Part shown: one piece after another, positions 30,961 through 42,850 of the stretch
How the letters are laid out: each line of letters begins with the position of its first letter
Position numbering within the stretch: position 1 is the stretch's first letter
NCBI GenBank assembly: GCA_013399305.1
Contig: VXAI01000472.1
Location: 205,954-269,953 of the forward strand
Length of the DNA: 64,000 bases
Origin: Rostratula benghalensis
Lineage: Eukaryota; Chordata; Aves; Charadriiformes; Rostratulidae
Direction: 5' to 3'
Program-made: the position numbers and the translations under genes
The notes under the pieces: model-generated
Database searches by the model: none
What the model was told of the DNA's origin: nothing
What the model saw: the letters and a program-made list of their open reading frames with translations, nothing else

Positions 30961-31148
30961 GGTGGTGGGCTCTCACCCAGCAGGGCTCGGTGTAGTTGAT
31001 GTGTGTGCAGTTTTTGGTGGGGTGTAGGAAAATGCAAAACCTTTTCCCCACCCCGGTGGTGGGCTCTCACCCAGCAGGGCTCGGTGTAGTTGATGTGTGT
31101 GCAGTTTTTGGTGGGGTGTAGGAAAATGCAAGACCTTTTCCCCACCCC
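30961..31148. repeat. 94-bp tandem duplication, two copies
   Basis: Copies 30961-31054 and 31055-31148 differ at a single base (GCAAAACC against GCAAGACC). Either a very recent duplication or an assembly artefact. Confidence 0.95.
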
Positions 31149-34100
31149 AGTGTTAGCGCCCAGAGGGATGCGAGGGGCTTGGGAGAGCAGGAGTCACTCC
31201 CTGCCCTGGCACCGAGCGTGACCTGTGTGTCCTTCCAGCGTGGGAATGTTCACGGCTGCAAGTTGCTCAAATATTTAAGAGATGACAACTGTATTAATAC
31301 AAAAACTAGATGAAGATCCCCTGAGTTTAAAGCAGGAAACATCATCTCAGCTCATATTTTCCAGCCCTCTGCCTTAGCTTACTCCCTGACTTAAATGAAA
31401 TCATAAATATCAGCCCACAAAGGTCCTTTGTCACTGCACGCAGCTCCCAGCGACAAGAGGTCATTCATTAAAAGCCAGATGAAGGCAATAGAGACTCCCA
31501 TTGTTTTTTAACGAGTTCAGGGTAAGGCCGTGGCTTCTCTGCTGACATTAATGCACTGTTTTGCTATGAGGAGCAGAGAGGATGGACCACATGTCACCGC
31601 AGACAGGCTTGGCTGATCCCATCCGAGTGCTCTTTACCCCAATGCCAGTCACGGCGGGAGGAATTATCCCAGGTTCACGCAGGCAGGAGATCACAGATAA
31701 ACCTGGTTCCTCTTCTGGGCCGATGGCACAACCAGGGCTCCTTCAGCACCCTCCTGGCAGACTGCACAGGCAAGGGGCCAAGCAATATTTTGCACAGATG
31801 AGCGATGGCTGAGACCCCACAGCTCCCACCCAACGGCATGAGCGTGATGCCATCTGCCGGCCTGCGGCTCGGGCCAGGCGCAAGAAATGAGACATTAATT
31901 CCCCCCCAAAATCCAGTTTCCTCTGGCTAAACCCAGGCTGCCGTCCCTGCTCAGCCTGCCGGGTATTTTCCTCACTCTACTGAATCATTGCTTTTTGAAA
32001 CCTGTGCTGTATCAATGCATCAAGAGAATTGCACCTAAGATCACTTTTTTCCTGCCTTTTGCCTCCCCTCTCACCTTAAAGTTTCTGGTTCTGCTTTCTT
32101 CCCTAGTCTTCCCCCCTTTTTTCTTTTTTCGAATGACTGTTGATGAAGACCATCATTCTCTAACTGGTTTTGGATTAAAAGGAACTTAATAAAGGTTTCC
32201 CCCGAGCACAAAGCTGCACAAATGGGTTTGCAATTCTGGAGTTAATTAGGCAGGAGCCGGGCAGAGATTTGTGTTTGCAAAGCTCCACCAGAGGAAGAGG
32301 CTGGAAAGGAAAGGTTTGTTATTGCAGGGCTGCTTGCTAGCACAGCAAGGTGCCGGGGCAGATTTTGTTGCCTTCTTCCCCCCAAAATTGAGCAGGGTCA
32401 CCAGCAAACCCATCGGCATCATCTTAAGCAAAAATCCCGGTCACATCGTGGGGTCCCAATGCTGCCCGATGAAGGGAGTCTCTGGCGGCTGGAGGAGGCA
32501 AACAGGCTAAAGACCAAACGGAGTGAGACTGCAGAAGGATCTGGAGGAGAATTTCTGCTGCCTGAAAATGTGAAGTGCTTCCGCCAGTAATCGCCGGAAT
32601 CATCAAATTAGCATAAATTCTATTAACGGTTTCCCAGATGAGACATTTCAAGGCTTCTCCCTCCCCTCCCTGACACAAACAAAAGAGAATATAATTACTT
32701 TGCAATAAAGCAGGTCCTGAAAAGGCCCTCAGTCTTTATGCCTTTTCTTCTCCCCTGAAATAAAGCGATGTATGGAAGGTGCTTCTGACCTCTCTGCTCT
32801 CATCATGCACCAGTCGGGAAGGAGGAAAGAAAAACTCTACAAAGATTTTAGGGGCTGGGGTTGGGACCGAGGAAGCAGCATGTGCCACAGGGCATGGCCT
32901 GTTTGTCATGTCTATGGCACATCAGCAAGCAAAGGGGTTTCTGGGAAGCTTTTTTTGGGATACTTAGTTCTTGATGCCCTTGGAGCTCCCACCCATCATG
33001 TTTGAGAGGAGGATTTGGAAGTACGACGTCTGAACGCATATGGAAGAAATCTAATTTGGGTAACACTGAAACCCAGTACCTAACGCAGTAACTCACTACA
33101 AGCACCACGGGGGCAATAATCTGAAATAATGTGCCTTTTTATTGGCACAAGATTGCGGATGACAATTTAAAAGAGAAGAGAATTTTCATATGAGCAAAAG
33201 CCTCCTTAACTCTTAAGAATAACACTAAAACAGCTCGCCTGCCTATAAATACGATCTGCCAATAGAGACGTCTTAGCTGTGAAGATTTAATTACAGGCAG
33301 GAGCTGCCGGAGGCCCTGGGGCTGACACCAAAACAGCTGAACACTCCTCAGAAATGGGTGTACAAGAAGTACCGGGGTGGGCTCTGCATGCACAAGAGGT
33401 GCTCGGCAGAGCCAGGTCTAACTATCAGCCTCCAACTTGTTTTCCAGACTGGAGCACACTGGGGTTTTGGGTGATTTTTCATGCTACGAGGTCAAATACC
33501 AAGGTCAGTACCTTTCTTCTGCTTCGCTGTTCACTCGGAGGTTGAGTCATGTCTCTTCTGGGCCTCAGTTCCCCTATAAAAATGTAGATAATTTGGACAA
33601 TCTTCCTCGAGGAACCTTCATTAATGTTTACTTTTCAGAGGACCTTGAGGCTTTTTACAATCTATCATGAATTAATTATTATTAATTAAGTTAAAGCAGA
33701 CTATATAACCTAAATAAAGCAGTTCTGACAAAGCAGCTGGATGTTAGAGAGCAATCTGCTTTACGAACTCCCTTTTCCACTTAGCAATTTTAAGCATTTA
33801 GTTCCGCTTTCTAATTGCTAATATCCATTCTTCAATTACCCGCTGTTTTGTTTCAGATTTGAAAGATTAAAGCGCGTTGTTATTTTATGATTATGTGATT
33901 TCGCTTCTTGTAATTGTGGGGTTTTGGTTTGTGTTTTATCGGTTTGCATAATAAACGTCTGCGGATGGGAGAGCCTCCGTAACGTGGCTTGAAATGGGGT
34001 TTTTGCCTTTTGGCAGGCGGGATGGGTCGGTGGGAACACTCACATCCAGTGTTTCAAAAGACAAAAATCAGTCGAGGCATCATTTCTCAAGCAAGAATAG

Positions 34101-34406
34101 TTAATAAACAACGTCCCCGTGGGGTGCCAGTGCTCTGAACCAGCTATGGGTTGCATCCAGCACCTGGAGCAGGCTTTATGGTGCGCTGCAGAACCGGCGT
34201 GGGGAGGGGGGTGCTCAGGCCTGCCCGTGCCGTGTATTAATGGCGTTGTTTAAAGCCATAAGTGGGGCTCTAGATGGCCCTAGAATCATTTTTTTCGCCC
34301 CACAGCAGCCCCTCTGGGGCCAAAGGCTGCGCTCGGGCCCTCAGGGGTGCAACAGCCCTGGATTTCGGTGGGGGCCTAGGCCCTGCCGGCGTCCCCGGCC
34401 TGCTTT

Positions 34407-34419
34407 GTTGCCAAGCAAC
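34407..34419. promoter_or_regulatory. RFX X-box-like site upstream of RACGAP1
   Basis: GTTGCCAAGCAAC is an almost perfect palindromic RFX X-box (two GTTGC/GCAAC halves). It is about 250 bases upstream of the predicted start, followed by a YY1-type AAGATGGCGCC at 34447-34457 and a second ACATGGCGCC at 34546-34555. Motif recognition only. Confidence 0.5.
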
Positions 34420-34586
34420 GCCGGCCTGCGCCAGCAACCAACAGTAAAGATGGCGCCTGGCCGGCTTCAGCCGGCTTCAGGGCCGTCCGGGCCCCCGTTC
34501 GCCCTCGCTTTGGGGAGTGGAGCAAAGAGGCCACGCCCTCAGCAGACATGGCGCCTGCTTGGCTTCAGCACTCGTAGTGAAGAGAG

Positions 34587-34710
34587 CCAATGAGAGGGCG
34601 GAGGAGGAGAGGGCAGGCTGGGATTGGCTGGCAGCTGGGATTCAAACCGAAGTGCAGGGCGGTTAGGCTGGGCGGTTGGAGCGGGAGCTCGCGCCGGGCC
34701 GGCGGCTGAG
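34587..34710 (+). promoter_or_regulatory. RACGAP1: RACGAP1 core promoter (two CCAAT boxes, CHR) and non-coding exon 1
   Basis: CCAAT at 34587-34591 and an inverted one (ATTGG) at 34623-34627, 36 bases apart, are followed by TTCAAA at 34641-34646, the reverse of the CHR core TTTGAA. NF-Y pairs plus CHR are the hallmark of late cell-cycle genes bound by DREAM/MMB, fitting a cytokinesis gene. There is no TATA box and the region is CpG-rich. A GCTGAG/GTGAGT donor ends a short non-coding first exon at 34710; transcription should start at about 34660-34690. Confidence 0.75.
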
Positions 34711-35950
34711 GTGAGTGCGCGGGAGCGGGAGGGCCCCGGTACCGAGCCTGGCTTTAGGGGGTCGTGTCCCCGGTAGCGGATCTCCCTTGGGGGTCGGGGG
34801 CTCCTCTCGCCGGCTGATGGGAGCTGCTGTCCTGACCCTGGGCGGACCCGGCGCCGGTTTCCTCAGGAGGCCTTTTCCCTCGCTGCCTCCTGGGCAGGGC
34901 CTGGCTGCCGGTGCTTTACGCTCTCCTCGGCCTCTGCTGTTGGGTTGGTCGCGGGTCTAATGGTCGTGGGGCAGGTAATTAAGGCGTGGAACTGTAGAAG
35001 TGCCCCTTGCTGTGAATTAAGCAGCATATAAGGGATAGAGGAGGGCCTTTAAGCAGGAAGCTTTCCCTCTCTTTGTAGTAATATTCGAAAGTCCTGGGAT
35101 ATCTGTGTCTGTAGAGTCTGTGACTGCGAGTAAAGTACTTGAAAGCTTTCCAGGGTGGACTCTGAGCGTTAAGCTGCTGTGTTGTGCTCCCTCCTGGCAC
35201 CTCTCCCAACTATGTCTGCACCTGCTTCTAGTGCTAATTTATTAGTGAAGGCTGTCCTGTGTGTCCCAGCAACCTCTCGCATTAGCGAGGTAATTTCTGT
35301 GTTGCTGAGCTGGAGACTTTCCTCTTCATTGGTTCTGTTTATGCCATTGTTGCAACTGTTTGAGGAAAATGTGCTGACTGTCTGAATTTTAACAGCTATT
35401 TGCAGTAGGAGCTCTAGTTTAAAATGCAGCTAAATTTAAAACTGTATTAAAATTCCCCAGAACGTTGCTGCTATTTTTATCTTGGGAAGCTTTGAAAGCT
35501 TGCAGATTTTTTTAGTGGCCTATATTGTACCAAGTCATCCGTAGACAGGGCTACAGAAGAAGAAGGAGGAGGAAGGAAAGAAGGGAAGTGATTTGGGGTA
35601 CTTCATCTTGCCTTGGGCTCTGAGCCTCTGGTATACTGGAGGGTACTGGGAGACATAAGGTGGAGGGCTATATTGCCTCTCTCTGTGGCTCTGCTCTCTG
35701 TAAGCTGTGGAGGGCTGAGGATCTTCGTTCTCTAGGAAAGAATTTGGATGTATATATCTTCATAAAACATAACTCTTAACATATTTTTCTTTATGCAGCT
35801 TGTAAAACTTGCCTTAAAAAAAAAACCCACCCGAAAAATCATTACTTCTGAAGCTGCTTCTCTCTTCTTTGGGCTGGTAACACATTCTGTGCTTGGAGGT
35901 GGGAAGAAAGGGCTGGGCTGTTTATTTAGCTCTGGTTTCTTGGCAGGAAA

Positions 35951-38900
35951 ATGGAGACTGCAATGCTGAACTTACGGAATCTGTACGATCAACTCACGCG
36001 CCAGGCTGAAGCTTTAAGTGAAGGAAACGAATACCGTGAGTTCTGTTTCTGAAGAAGGTTGTCCTGTGTTTGCTGTAAGAACATCAAAGTGCAGACAAAG
36101 ATTATTGGGTGGTATTGAAGAATCTGACAATGATGCTATGGGCATCAGGAGAGTTTCTTTTCATTGTCCAGAAATACGAAGTCACAGGTGGAACTTCTAG
36201 GCAGGGCCACGTTCTGCTTGTAGCAAGTGGACTTTATCTGCGCGGGGTCTCCTGTTCTAGCTCTTCTGGCTGATGCTGACACGAAAGAGTTGGTCTGAAA
36301 AACTGTGAGATCTCATGAACCTCTAGAATGTAGGTGGGTTTGCTGCAAGGCTGGCTTCCCCACTCTTGAATTGAGAGCAGGTTGTATTAACAGAGATTTA
36401 CTGTCAGGGAAGGGGGGGCTGCTGCATCCCTCCCTTGCCTGGGTAGCTAAAGATATATGTGTCCTCTCTCCAGAGTTTATTCAGTTAGCAAAGAACTTTG
36501 AAGAGTATCGGAGAAAATTGCAGAAAACGGAGCATGAGCTTGGCAGGTACAAAGATCTTCTCATGAAAACTGAAGCTGAACGTAGTGCTTTGGATGTGAA
36601 GCTGAAACATGCTCGCAATCAAGTGGATGTGGAGATCAAACGGAGGCAAAAAGCTGAAACGGACTGTGAAAAGCTGGTGAGTAATTCCTTTGTTACCAGT
36701 TGGCTCTTTGGAGTGCGGAGACAAGGTGATTAAACTGCATTGATCTATGGAAAATAGGGACTGGCACTCATGATAACATCTTTCCCAAGGAGGGGGAAAA
36801 AAAAACCACAACAACAAATTGGCTTGGCTTCTGTAGTAGCTGCCTGCTTTGGAAAAAAGGAACTGGCTGCTGTTTGGAGCCATTATCTGTCAGAGCAGGG
36901 GCTTTGCAGCCATTAGCAGTCTACTGACAGGAGTTCTGAGAGCCTATCTGTGCAGGATCTCAAATGCTTCAGATTGGTTCATACAGTAATTAAACACGGG
37001 TTATCCTGTGACAGCTTCTGATATTATCTACCTTTACAGGAGAGGCAAATGCAACTGATTCGAGAGCTGCTCATGTGTGATGCATCTGGGAGCATTCAGC
37101 TGAGTGAAGAACAGAAGTCTGCCCTGGCCTTTCTTAACAGGCCACAGGCTTCTCTCGGGGGTTCAGACAACAAAAGGTGGGCAGCATATGTCTGAGCAAC
37201 ACCAGTCTCAAACAGCCATCCAGCCATGCACCTCTGTGGTGTATGCTACACCCGCACCAACAGAATCTTCCTTTTTATTCTAGTTTGAAACGCAGATCTT
37301 CCAAGTCAGTACCATTGTTCTGGAACCATTGCTGACTGAAAGCCAAACTGACACAAGTCTCTTCTAATTTTTGATTTTTAGGCTGTCTACAATAGATGAA
37401 TCTGCCTCGATCCTGTCAGACATCAGCTTTGACAAGACTGATGAGTCACTGGTAATGTAACTCCAAGTTCCAAAGTTGTTTTTTTTTCTCCACTGTAAAA
37501 CCTTAGAGGTGTGGAGTAATCTCTGGAGACCCCTTGTGTTTAGATTACCGGGGTATTAAACTGGTAGAGCTGATTTGCATTTCTCTGGTGTGCTATTGGC
37601 TAAAACTTAATGAAAGTCCTGGCCAGAGGCTGTGTGGTATTTACACTGAGCTAACCGGCGCTGTGTATTTCCCACAGGACTGGGATTCCTCTGTGGTGAA
37701 AACTGTCAGGCTGAAGAAGAGAGAGAAGCGGGTATGTTCAGTTCTTCCGCTTCAAATCGATTCTATTGTTAGCCTTAGCTGACACAATGTCACCATCTGT
37801 CATCTCACAGCCCCCTGTAATGATGTCAGAGCTACTAATCACAGTCAAACTTCGGATGGATGTGCTGCTACTATCATTCAGATCTGCTGCGTGGATTTAG
37901 ATTGAAAGTTAATTCTGATGTTGTTTGTCCACTGAAAATGACTATAGTTCCACATACCTTGTTCTGTTATGGCCTAGGGTTTGTAAGAAAGCACTTGAAG
38001 ATGATTAACAGCTACCAGATTAGGGGGAAAACATGCAGGAAGTTAATATTTTTCTATTCTGTAGAGGAGCTTGTTGTTCTGTGCTGCTGTTAGTATGCAG
38101 TAGGTGCAGGTGGGGAAGGACAGCCTGAAATCCTAACTAACTAACCCAGCTGGAAAGAGTCTGGGACTTGCTTAGTTGCTCTTGTTTTTATACGTGTGTG
38201 GTTTCGGTGGTATTTTTTTTTTTCCCCTCCTCCTTTCTTTTGTTTTCTGAACTGGATTATAAAGCTGTCTAGAAAAATTATTTGAAAGAGCAGCATATAG
38301 AGGCCTTGTGGTACTTCATGTGAGCTTCAAGGTTGCCATGAAGAGCAGGCATCGTGGAAGAACGTGATGTGCCTGTGGTGTGTGCAGACAATTGTTCAGT
38401 CCTAGTTGTACTGAACTAGTAGAATGTTAACAGCATTCCTGCCTCAAACAAAAACATACTCTATCTTTTCAGCGGTCTTCCAGGCAATTCATTGAAGGCC
38501 CCCCAGGACCTCAGAAGAAAACCAGATCAATTGGCTCCGCAGTGGACCAGGTATGGTGGTCCCAGCTGGGTTGGTGTGCGTTTAAAGCAGTTTTGTGTAT
38601 TGTGCATCTGTTTCTAGGGCCAACAAACCAGAAAATCCCGTGTCCTGTCAGTATTGCTGTCACTAACAACATAGTTCTTGTTGCAGGGAAATGAATCCAT
38701 AGTAGCAAAGACAACTGTCATGGTCCCCAGCGATGGTGGCCCAATTGAAGCAATCTCTACTATCCAGACTGTACCTTATGGTCTGAAGAGACGGAGGAAC
38801 AGTGGTAGGTGTCACCTCTCCATTTGTCCCACTCCTGAAGCAGCTACTTCTTAGGCTGGGGGTTACAGTTCCCTCCCCCCAGGACTCGGGCAGCTGCCTG

Positions 38901-41900
38901 TGGTTTATAATGCACGTGCTTTGAAGCAAAGGTTATGGAGGGGGTGGTTCCATTCAGCTGATGCTGCTCCTCTTCTCTCTTTTAGGTCCCTTGCAGCCCT
39001 GGAGCAGCGAGTCCAGCATAGGCAGTAAGCAGCTGGAATCCAAATCGGAGACGGATGGCTCTAACACCCCGCAGAGCAACGGGGGAGTGAGGCTGCATGA
39101 ATTCGTTTCAAAGACGGTAGGTCTGCAGGCAGGGAGAACTTGAGTGAGCATCTCCATCCATTTTTAAATGTGGGTGATATCAAGCTATGGAGAAGAGGCC
39201 ACTGAGTCAATATTGGCTGCAGTGGTTACCTGCATGGGCCGGGGAATTCGTTGTCCTGTGTGGTTTGCTAATTTCAGTCCTGTGGAGTTAATACGTTCAC
39301 TAATCTTTTCCCATCTCTGTGCTTTAAATAATCAGGTTATCAAGCCAGAATCGTGTGTTCCGTGTGGAAAGAGAGTGAAATTTGGAAAAATCTCTCTGAG
39401 GTGCAGAGACTGCCGTGTGGTCGCTCATCCGGAGTGTCGGGACCGCTGTCCTCTTCCCTGTATCCCCACCGTGGCGGGGACCCCTGTCAAAACTGGGGAG
39501 GTAGGTGGGGGGTGAGCTTGGGGGGCAGCACAGCCACCCCCACACACCTTTGGTTAGAGGAGGAACCTGCTTAGGCTCCAAGAAATCTGCCTTTTACTGC
39601 TCAGAGCTGCCCAATGGAACTCCAATGAGGTTATTAACTCTGCTGGACTCTGTCCCTTCCACCCCTTCAATAACTGGGGGGAGGGTGGTAGGGATGCAAT
39701 GTTAGGAGGGTGTTGAGTTGTGAACATGGTAGCTCTGGGTAGGCAATCCTGCAGCCTTGTGCTGGTGGATGTAGTGTTGCTGGTCTCTGGGCTGATGAAG
39801 AATAAATAATGGATTTGGAGATCTTAGCCTGATGAGGAAGGGGCTGAGGTGAGACCTTCTTGCTCTCTACAACCCCCTGAGAGGAGGGTGTAGCTGGGTG
39901 GTCAGTCTCTCTTCCCATGGAGCTGGTGATGGGACAAGAGGAAACGGCCTCAAGCTGTGCCAGGGGAGATTTAGGATGGAGATTGGGCAAAATTTCTTCA
40001 CCAAAAGGGTTGTCAGCCATGGGAATGGGCTGCCCAGGGAGTGATGGAGTCCCCATCCCTGGGGGTTTTTAAAATATGTGGTACTGAGGGACATGAGTTA
40101 GTAGTGGTTGGGGTAGCATTGGGTTGATGGTTGGACTTGATGATCTGAAAGGTCCCTTCCAACTGAGACAGTTCTAAGATTTTTATCTCATTATGAATTC
40201 CCAAGAGTATTTTCCACGTATTGAAGGCTATATCTTTTCCCCCCCCCCCTCATGTCTCTTAGGGGACCCTGATGGACTTTGTCCCTTCCACTCCTCCGAT
40301 GATCCCTTCCATCATCGTGCACTGTGTTAATGAGATTGAGCAACGAGGGCTGCATGAGGTAAAATGAAGATGAGGTGTGAAACACCTGTGCTAATGAAAT
40401 GGGTTGTGGTGTGAGGGAAACCAATTTTTAACTCAAAAATCTCTTATTTATGGTGTGTATAGCACTGCTCGGTGGGTGTCTCTGTGAGTGAGCAGCAGTG
40501 TCGGTGTGGAGGGAAAGTGGGAGTGGAAGGATGGATATTTTGCCTCTAAGAAGTGCTTTCTGCTAACAGACAGGCCTTTACCGGATATCTGGCTGTGACA
40601 AGACCGTGAGGGAACTGAAAGAGAAGTTTCTTAGAGCAAAAAATATCCCACTGCTCAGTAAAGTGGATGATATCCATGCTATCTGTGGCCTTCTCAAGGA
40701 CTTTCTCCGCAGCCTGAAAGAACCCCTTCTCACTTTCCGGTTAAACAAGACTTTTATGGAAGCAGCAGGTAAGGAGCTGCTGAAAAACATCTCCAACTTT
40801 TTGATGGTGCCAGAGTTAGCTGTCACTGTGAACCACCAGACCTCAGTGTTCTGGGGAACTGTTGTGCTTGCAGTTGTGTTGATGATGGGAAGATTTATCC
40901 TCTTCCAAAACAGTACGATGAAAGAAAGCAACAAGTCCTAGTGTTTGGGCAGGACACAAAATGATTACAGTGGGGTGTGAAGCTTCTGGCTTCCTTGTTT
41001 CTCAGGCTAGCTGTTGCTGGGAGAGGAACATTACAGCTTGGGCCTCTGAGACCACTTTCTGAGGTCTAAATGTTTTTTTTTTTTTTCTTCAGAAATCTCA
41101 GATGAGGACAACAGTGTTGCTGCTATGTACCAAGCAGTTGGTGAACTTCCTCAGGCCAATAGGGACACTCTGGCTTTCCTCATGATGCACCTGCAGAGGT
41201 ACATTGAAGTGGGCTGGGAGCTCTTGGAGGGGGAGGTTGCCACTGATGCTTTCTCTATTTGGCTCTTATTACTGCTTGGGAGCCTAAAGTGTTTGTTTTA
41301 GGGGGGGAAAAACCACAACTTATTCAGAGGCTGAAGTGTGTGAGGGTTGAGGGAGTTAAATGACAAGTGAAAGGGAAAAGCTAAATTTTTTTTTTTCTTG
41401 AACATTTTTTTGTTTTTAAACATAGGGTAGCTCAAAGCCCAGAGACTAAAATGGATATTGCCAACTTGGCCAAAGTCTTTGGCCCCACAATAGTTGCCCA
41501 CGCAGTACCTGATCCTGACCCTATGACACTCCTGCAAGACACTAAGCGGCAACCCAAGGTAGGTTGTCAGAAAGGACTGACCTGGGTGTATCCAGCTTAA
41601 GGAAATGCAATGAATTGCTGGAGGGAGCTGAGGGGGTGTCTGTCTGCTGTCAGTGTCAAAGCTGTGTGCTGCCCACGGGTGTCTCTGTAGGTAGTGGAGC
41701 GACTTCTGCTGCTGCCTATGGATTACTGGAGCCAGCTGATGATTGTGGAGCAAGAAAACATTGACCCAGCGCATGTAATTGAGAACACCAATGCCTTCTC
41801 CTCTCCACAGACACCAGATGTTAGAGGTAACCCCTGGGTGCTGCTCTCTTGGCTGTGCAGCTGCTGTGTTAAAAAGAATGCCCTTCAATACAAAGCTGCT

Positions 41901-42592
41901 TGTGAGACTGTTGGAGCTAGCCATTCCTGCACGCTTTATGGAAGAAAAAGGGAAGCAAAACGTGCCAGGAAACACCAGATTTGTCTAGTGTTTTTGACAG
42001 ATGCTAGGGATTATCTAGTGTGCCTTGTGTGGCAATGAAAACTTCAGCTGTCCTTGTGTTGCTCACTTTGCTGCCTCTCCTGACAGTGAGCATGCTGGGA
42101 CCCCTCACTACTCCGGAACGGCAGCTCTTCAAGACGCCGTCGTCCAGCTCCCTGTCCCAGCGGGTCCGGTCCACCTTCAGCAAAACCACCCCCAAGTGAG
42201 TGCCAGTGGGTGTTATCCTGAAGATGTTGGGGTGACTGCGGGTGCTTTGGGTGTTTAAGGAGAACTAAAACCAGACTTTTGGGCTCGGTTCTGGGAGCAG
42301 TCTGGATTTATTACTCGGTCAGCTCTGCCTTGATCAGTGCTGTATAACGAGGCCAACTGAGTAATGGTTAACGAGCATCCTCTCACGGGAGGGAGAAGAG
42401 CCCTTTTTTGGGAGGTGGGTAAAACTTGGGTGAGTGACCCCCTGGGAAAGGAAGAGCTTAGATCTCTATATCCCAGATCCCAAACTGATATTTTTTTCCT
42501 GTTTCTCTTGAACTAGATTTGGGAGCAAAAGCAAGTCAACGGTCCAGCTTGGGCATCAGGGCAACTTCTTTCCCTCTCCTCTGCTGAAGTGA
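35951..42592 (+). CDS. RACGAP1: RACGAP1 (MgcRacGAP/CYK-4), Rac GTPase-activating protein 1, 631 aa
   Basis: With KIF23 it forms centralspindlin, which bundles midzone microtubules and recruits ECT2 for cytokinesis. Coding exons: 35951-36035, 36474-36676, 37040-37176, 37382-37451, 37678-37731, 38473-38550, 38687-38804, 38986-39116, 39336-39500, 40263-40358, 40570-40768, 41093-41198, 41426-41558, 41691-41826, 42087-42195, 42517-42592. All junctions are GT-AG and in phase, giving 631 residues (human 632). Order: N-terminal coiled coil about 30-125 (KIF23 binding); S149, S157, S164 and S170 matching the human PLK1 sites that create the ECT2 docking region; basic K-K-R-E-K-R-R; C1 zinc-finger domain 286-335; RhoGAP domain about 348-535 with arginine finger R384. 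Exon 2 begins at 35947; the ATG has A at -3 and G at +4. It is divergent from ASIC1, as in mammals. Confidence 0.98.
39336..39500 (+). CDS. RACGAP1: RACGAP1 exon coding the C1 domain
   Basis: Codes V293 to E347, with C-V-P-C (C299, C302), C-R-D-C, H-P-E-C and the final C-P-L-P-C cysteine; the first ligand H286 is in the preceding exon. This is the atypical C1 that in human binds polyanionic phosphoinositides and anchors centralspindlin to the membrane. Confidence 0.95.
39825..40183 (+). mobile_element. CR1 LINE 3' fragment in RACGAP1 intron
   Basis: Lies between exons 39336-39500 and 40263-40358, sense to the gene. It has typical CR1 tail text: GGCCTCAAGCTGTGCCAGGG, then a GGTTGGACTTGATGATCTGA block near the end. 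It is diverged, lacks a clean ATTCTATG end, and ends 79 bases before the next exon. Confidence 0.85.
40570..40768 (+). CDS. RACGAP1: RACGAP1 exon with the RhoGAP arginine finger
   Basis: Codes T380 onward: G-L-Y-R-I-S-G-C-D with catalytic R384, and S386 matching the human Aurora B site S387. It is followed by the L-K-E-P-L-L-T-F-R segment typical of RhoGAP domains. The GAP activity therefore appears intact. Confidence 0.95.
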
Positions 42593-42826
42593 ATGGACCT
42601 GGGAGTTAGTGTTGTCCTAGCATTTGCACACCAATATGCATGAGTACAGTAAACGCAAGTTCTCCACAGCCCTTGGCAGCTTCTATAATAAGATATTTTT
42701 TCTTTTATCTTTCAGCTTAGCTGAGACTTTTAATGGGAGTTTTATTGTGCAATGTATTTTTATTATCCAATGTTCTGAGTTTAGTATTGGTGAAGGAAGT
42801 AACTAGCAGGATTTGTTCCAAGTGCT

Positions 42827-42832
42827 AATAAA
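42827..42832 (+). terminator. RACGAP1: RACGAP1 polyadenylation signal
   Basis: AATAAA 235 bases after the stop at 42590-42592, giving a short 3' UTR with cleavage near 42850. I see no second AATAAA before 43.4 kb. Confidence 0.75.
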
Positions 42833-42850
42833 CTGCTAGAGGAACTTACT

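Larger units (their letters stand above)
20471..34200. other. Intergenic region between the divergent ASIC1 and RACGAP1 genes; no gene seen
   Basis: About 13.7 kb without a supportable coding exon. Besides the listed repeats it contains a GGA run (22426-22456), a CCAT run (about 22861-22881), T-rich tracts (24789-24802, 25170-25202), and AT-rich islands with ATTA cores at about 22520-22575, 23470-23570, 29480-29900 and 33655-33960. The last lies just upstream of RACGAP1 and is the longest. These are candidates for conserved enhancers of ASIC1 or RACGAP1; only alignment with other birds could decide. Confidence 0.6.
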
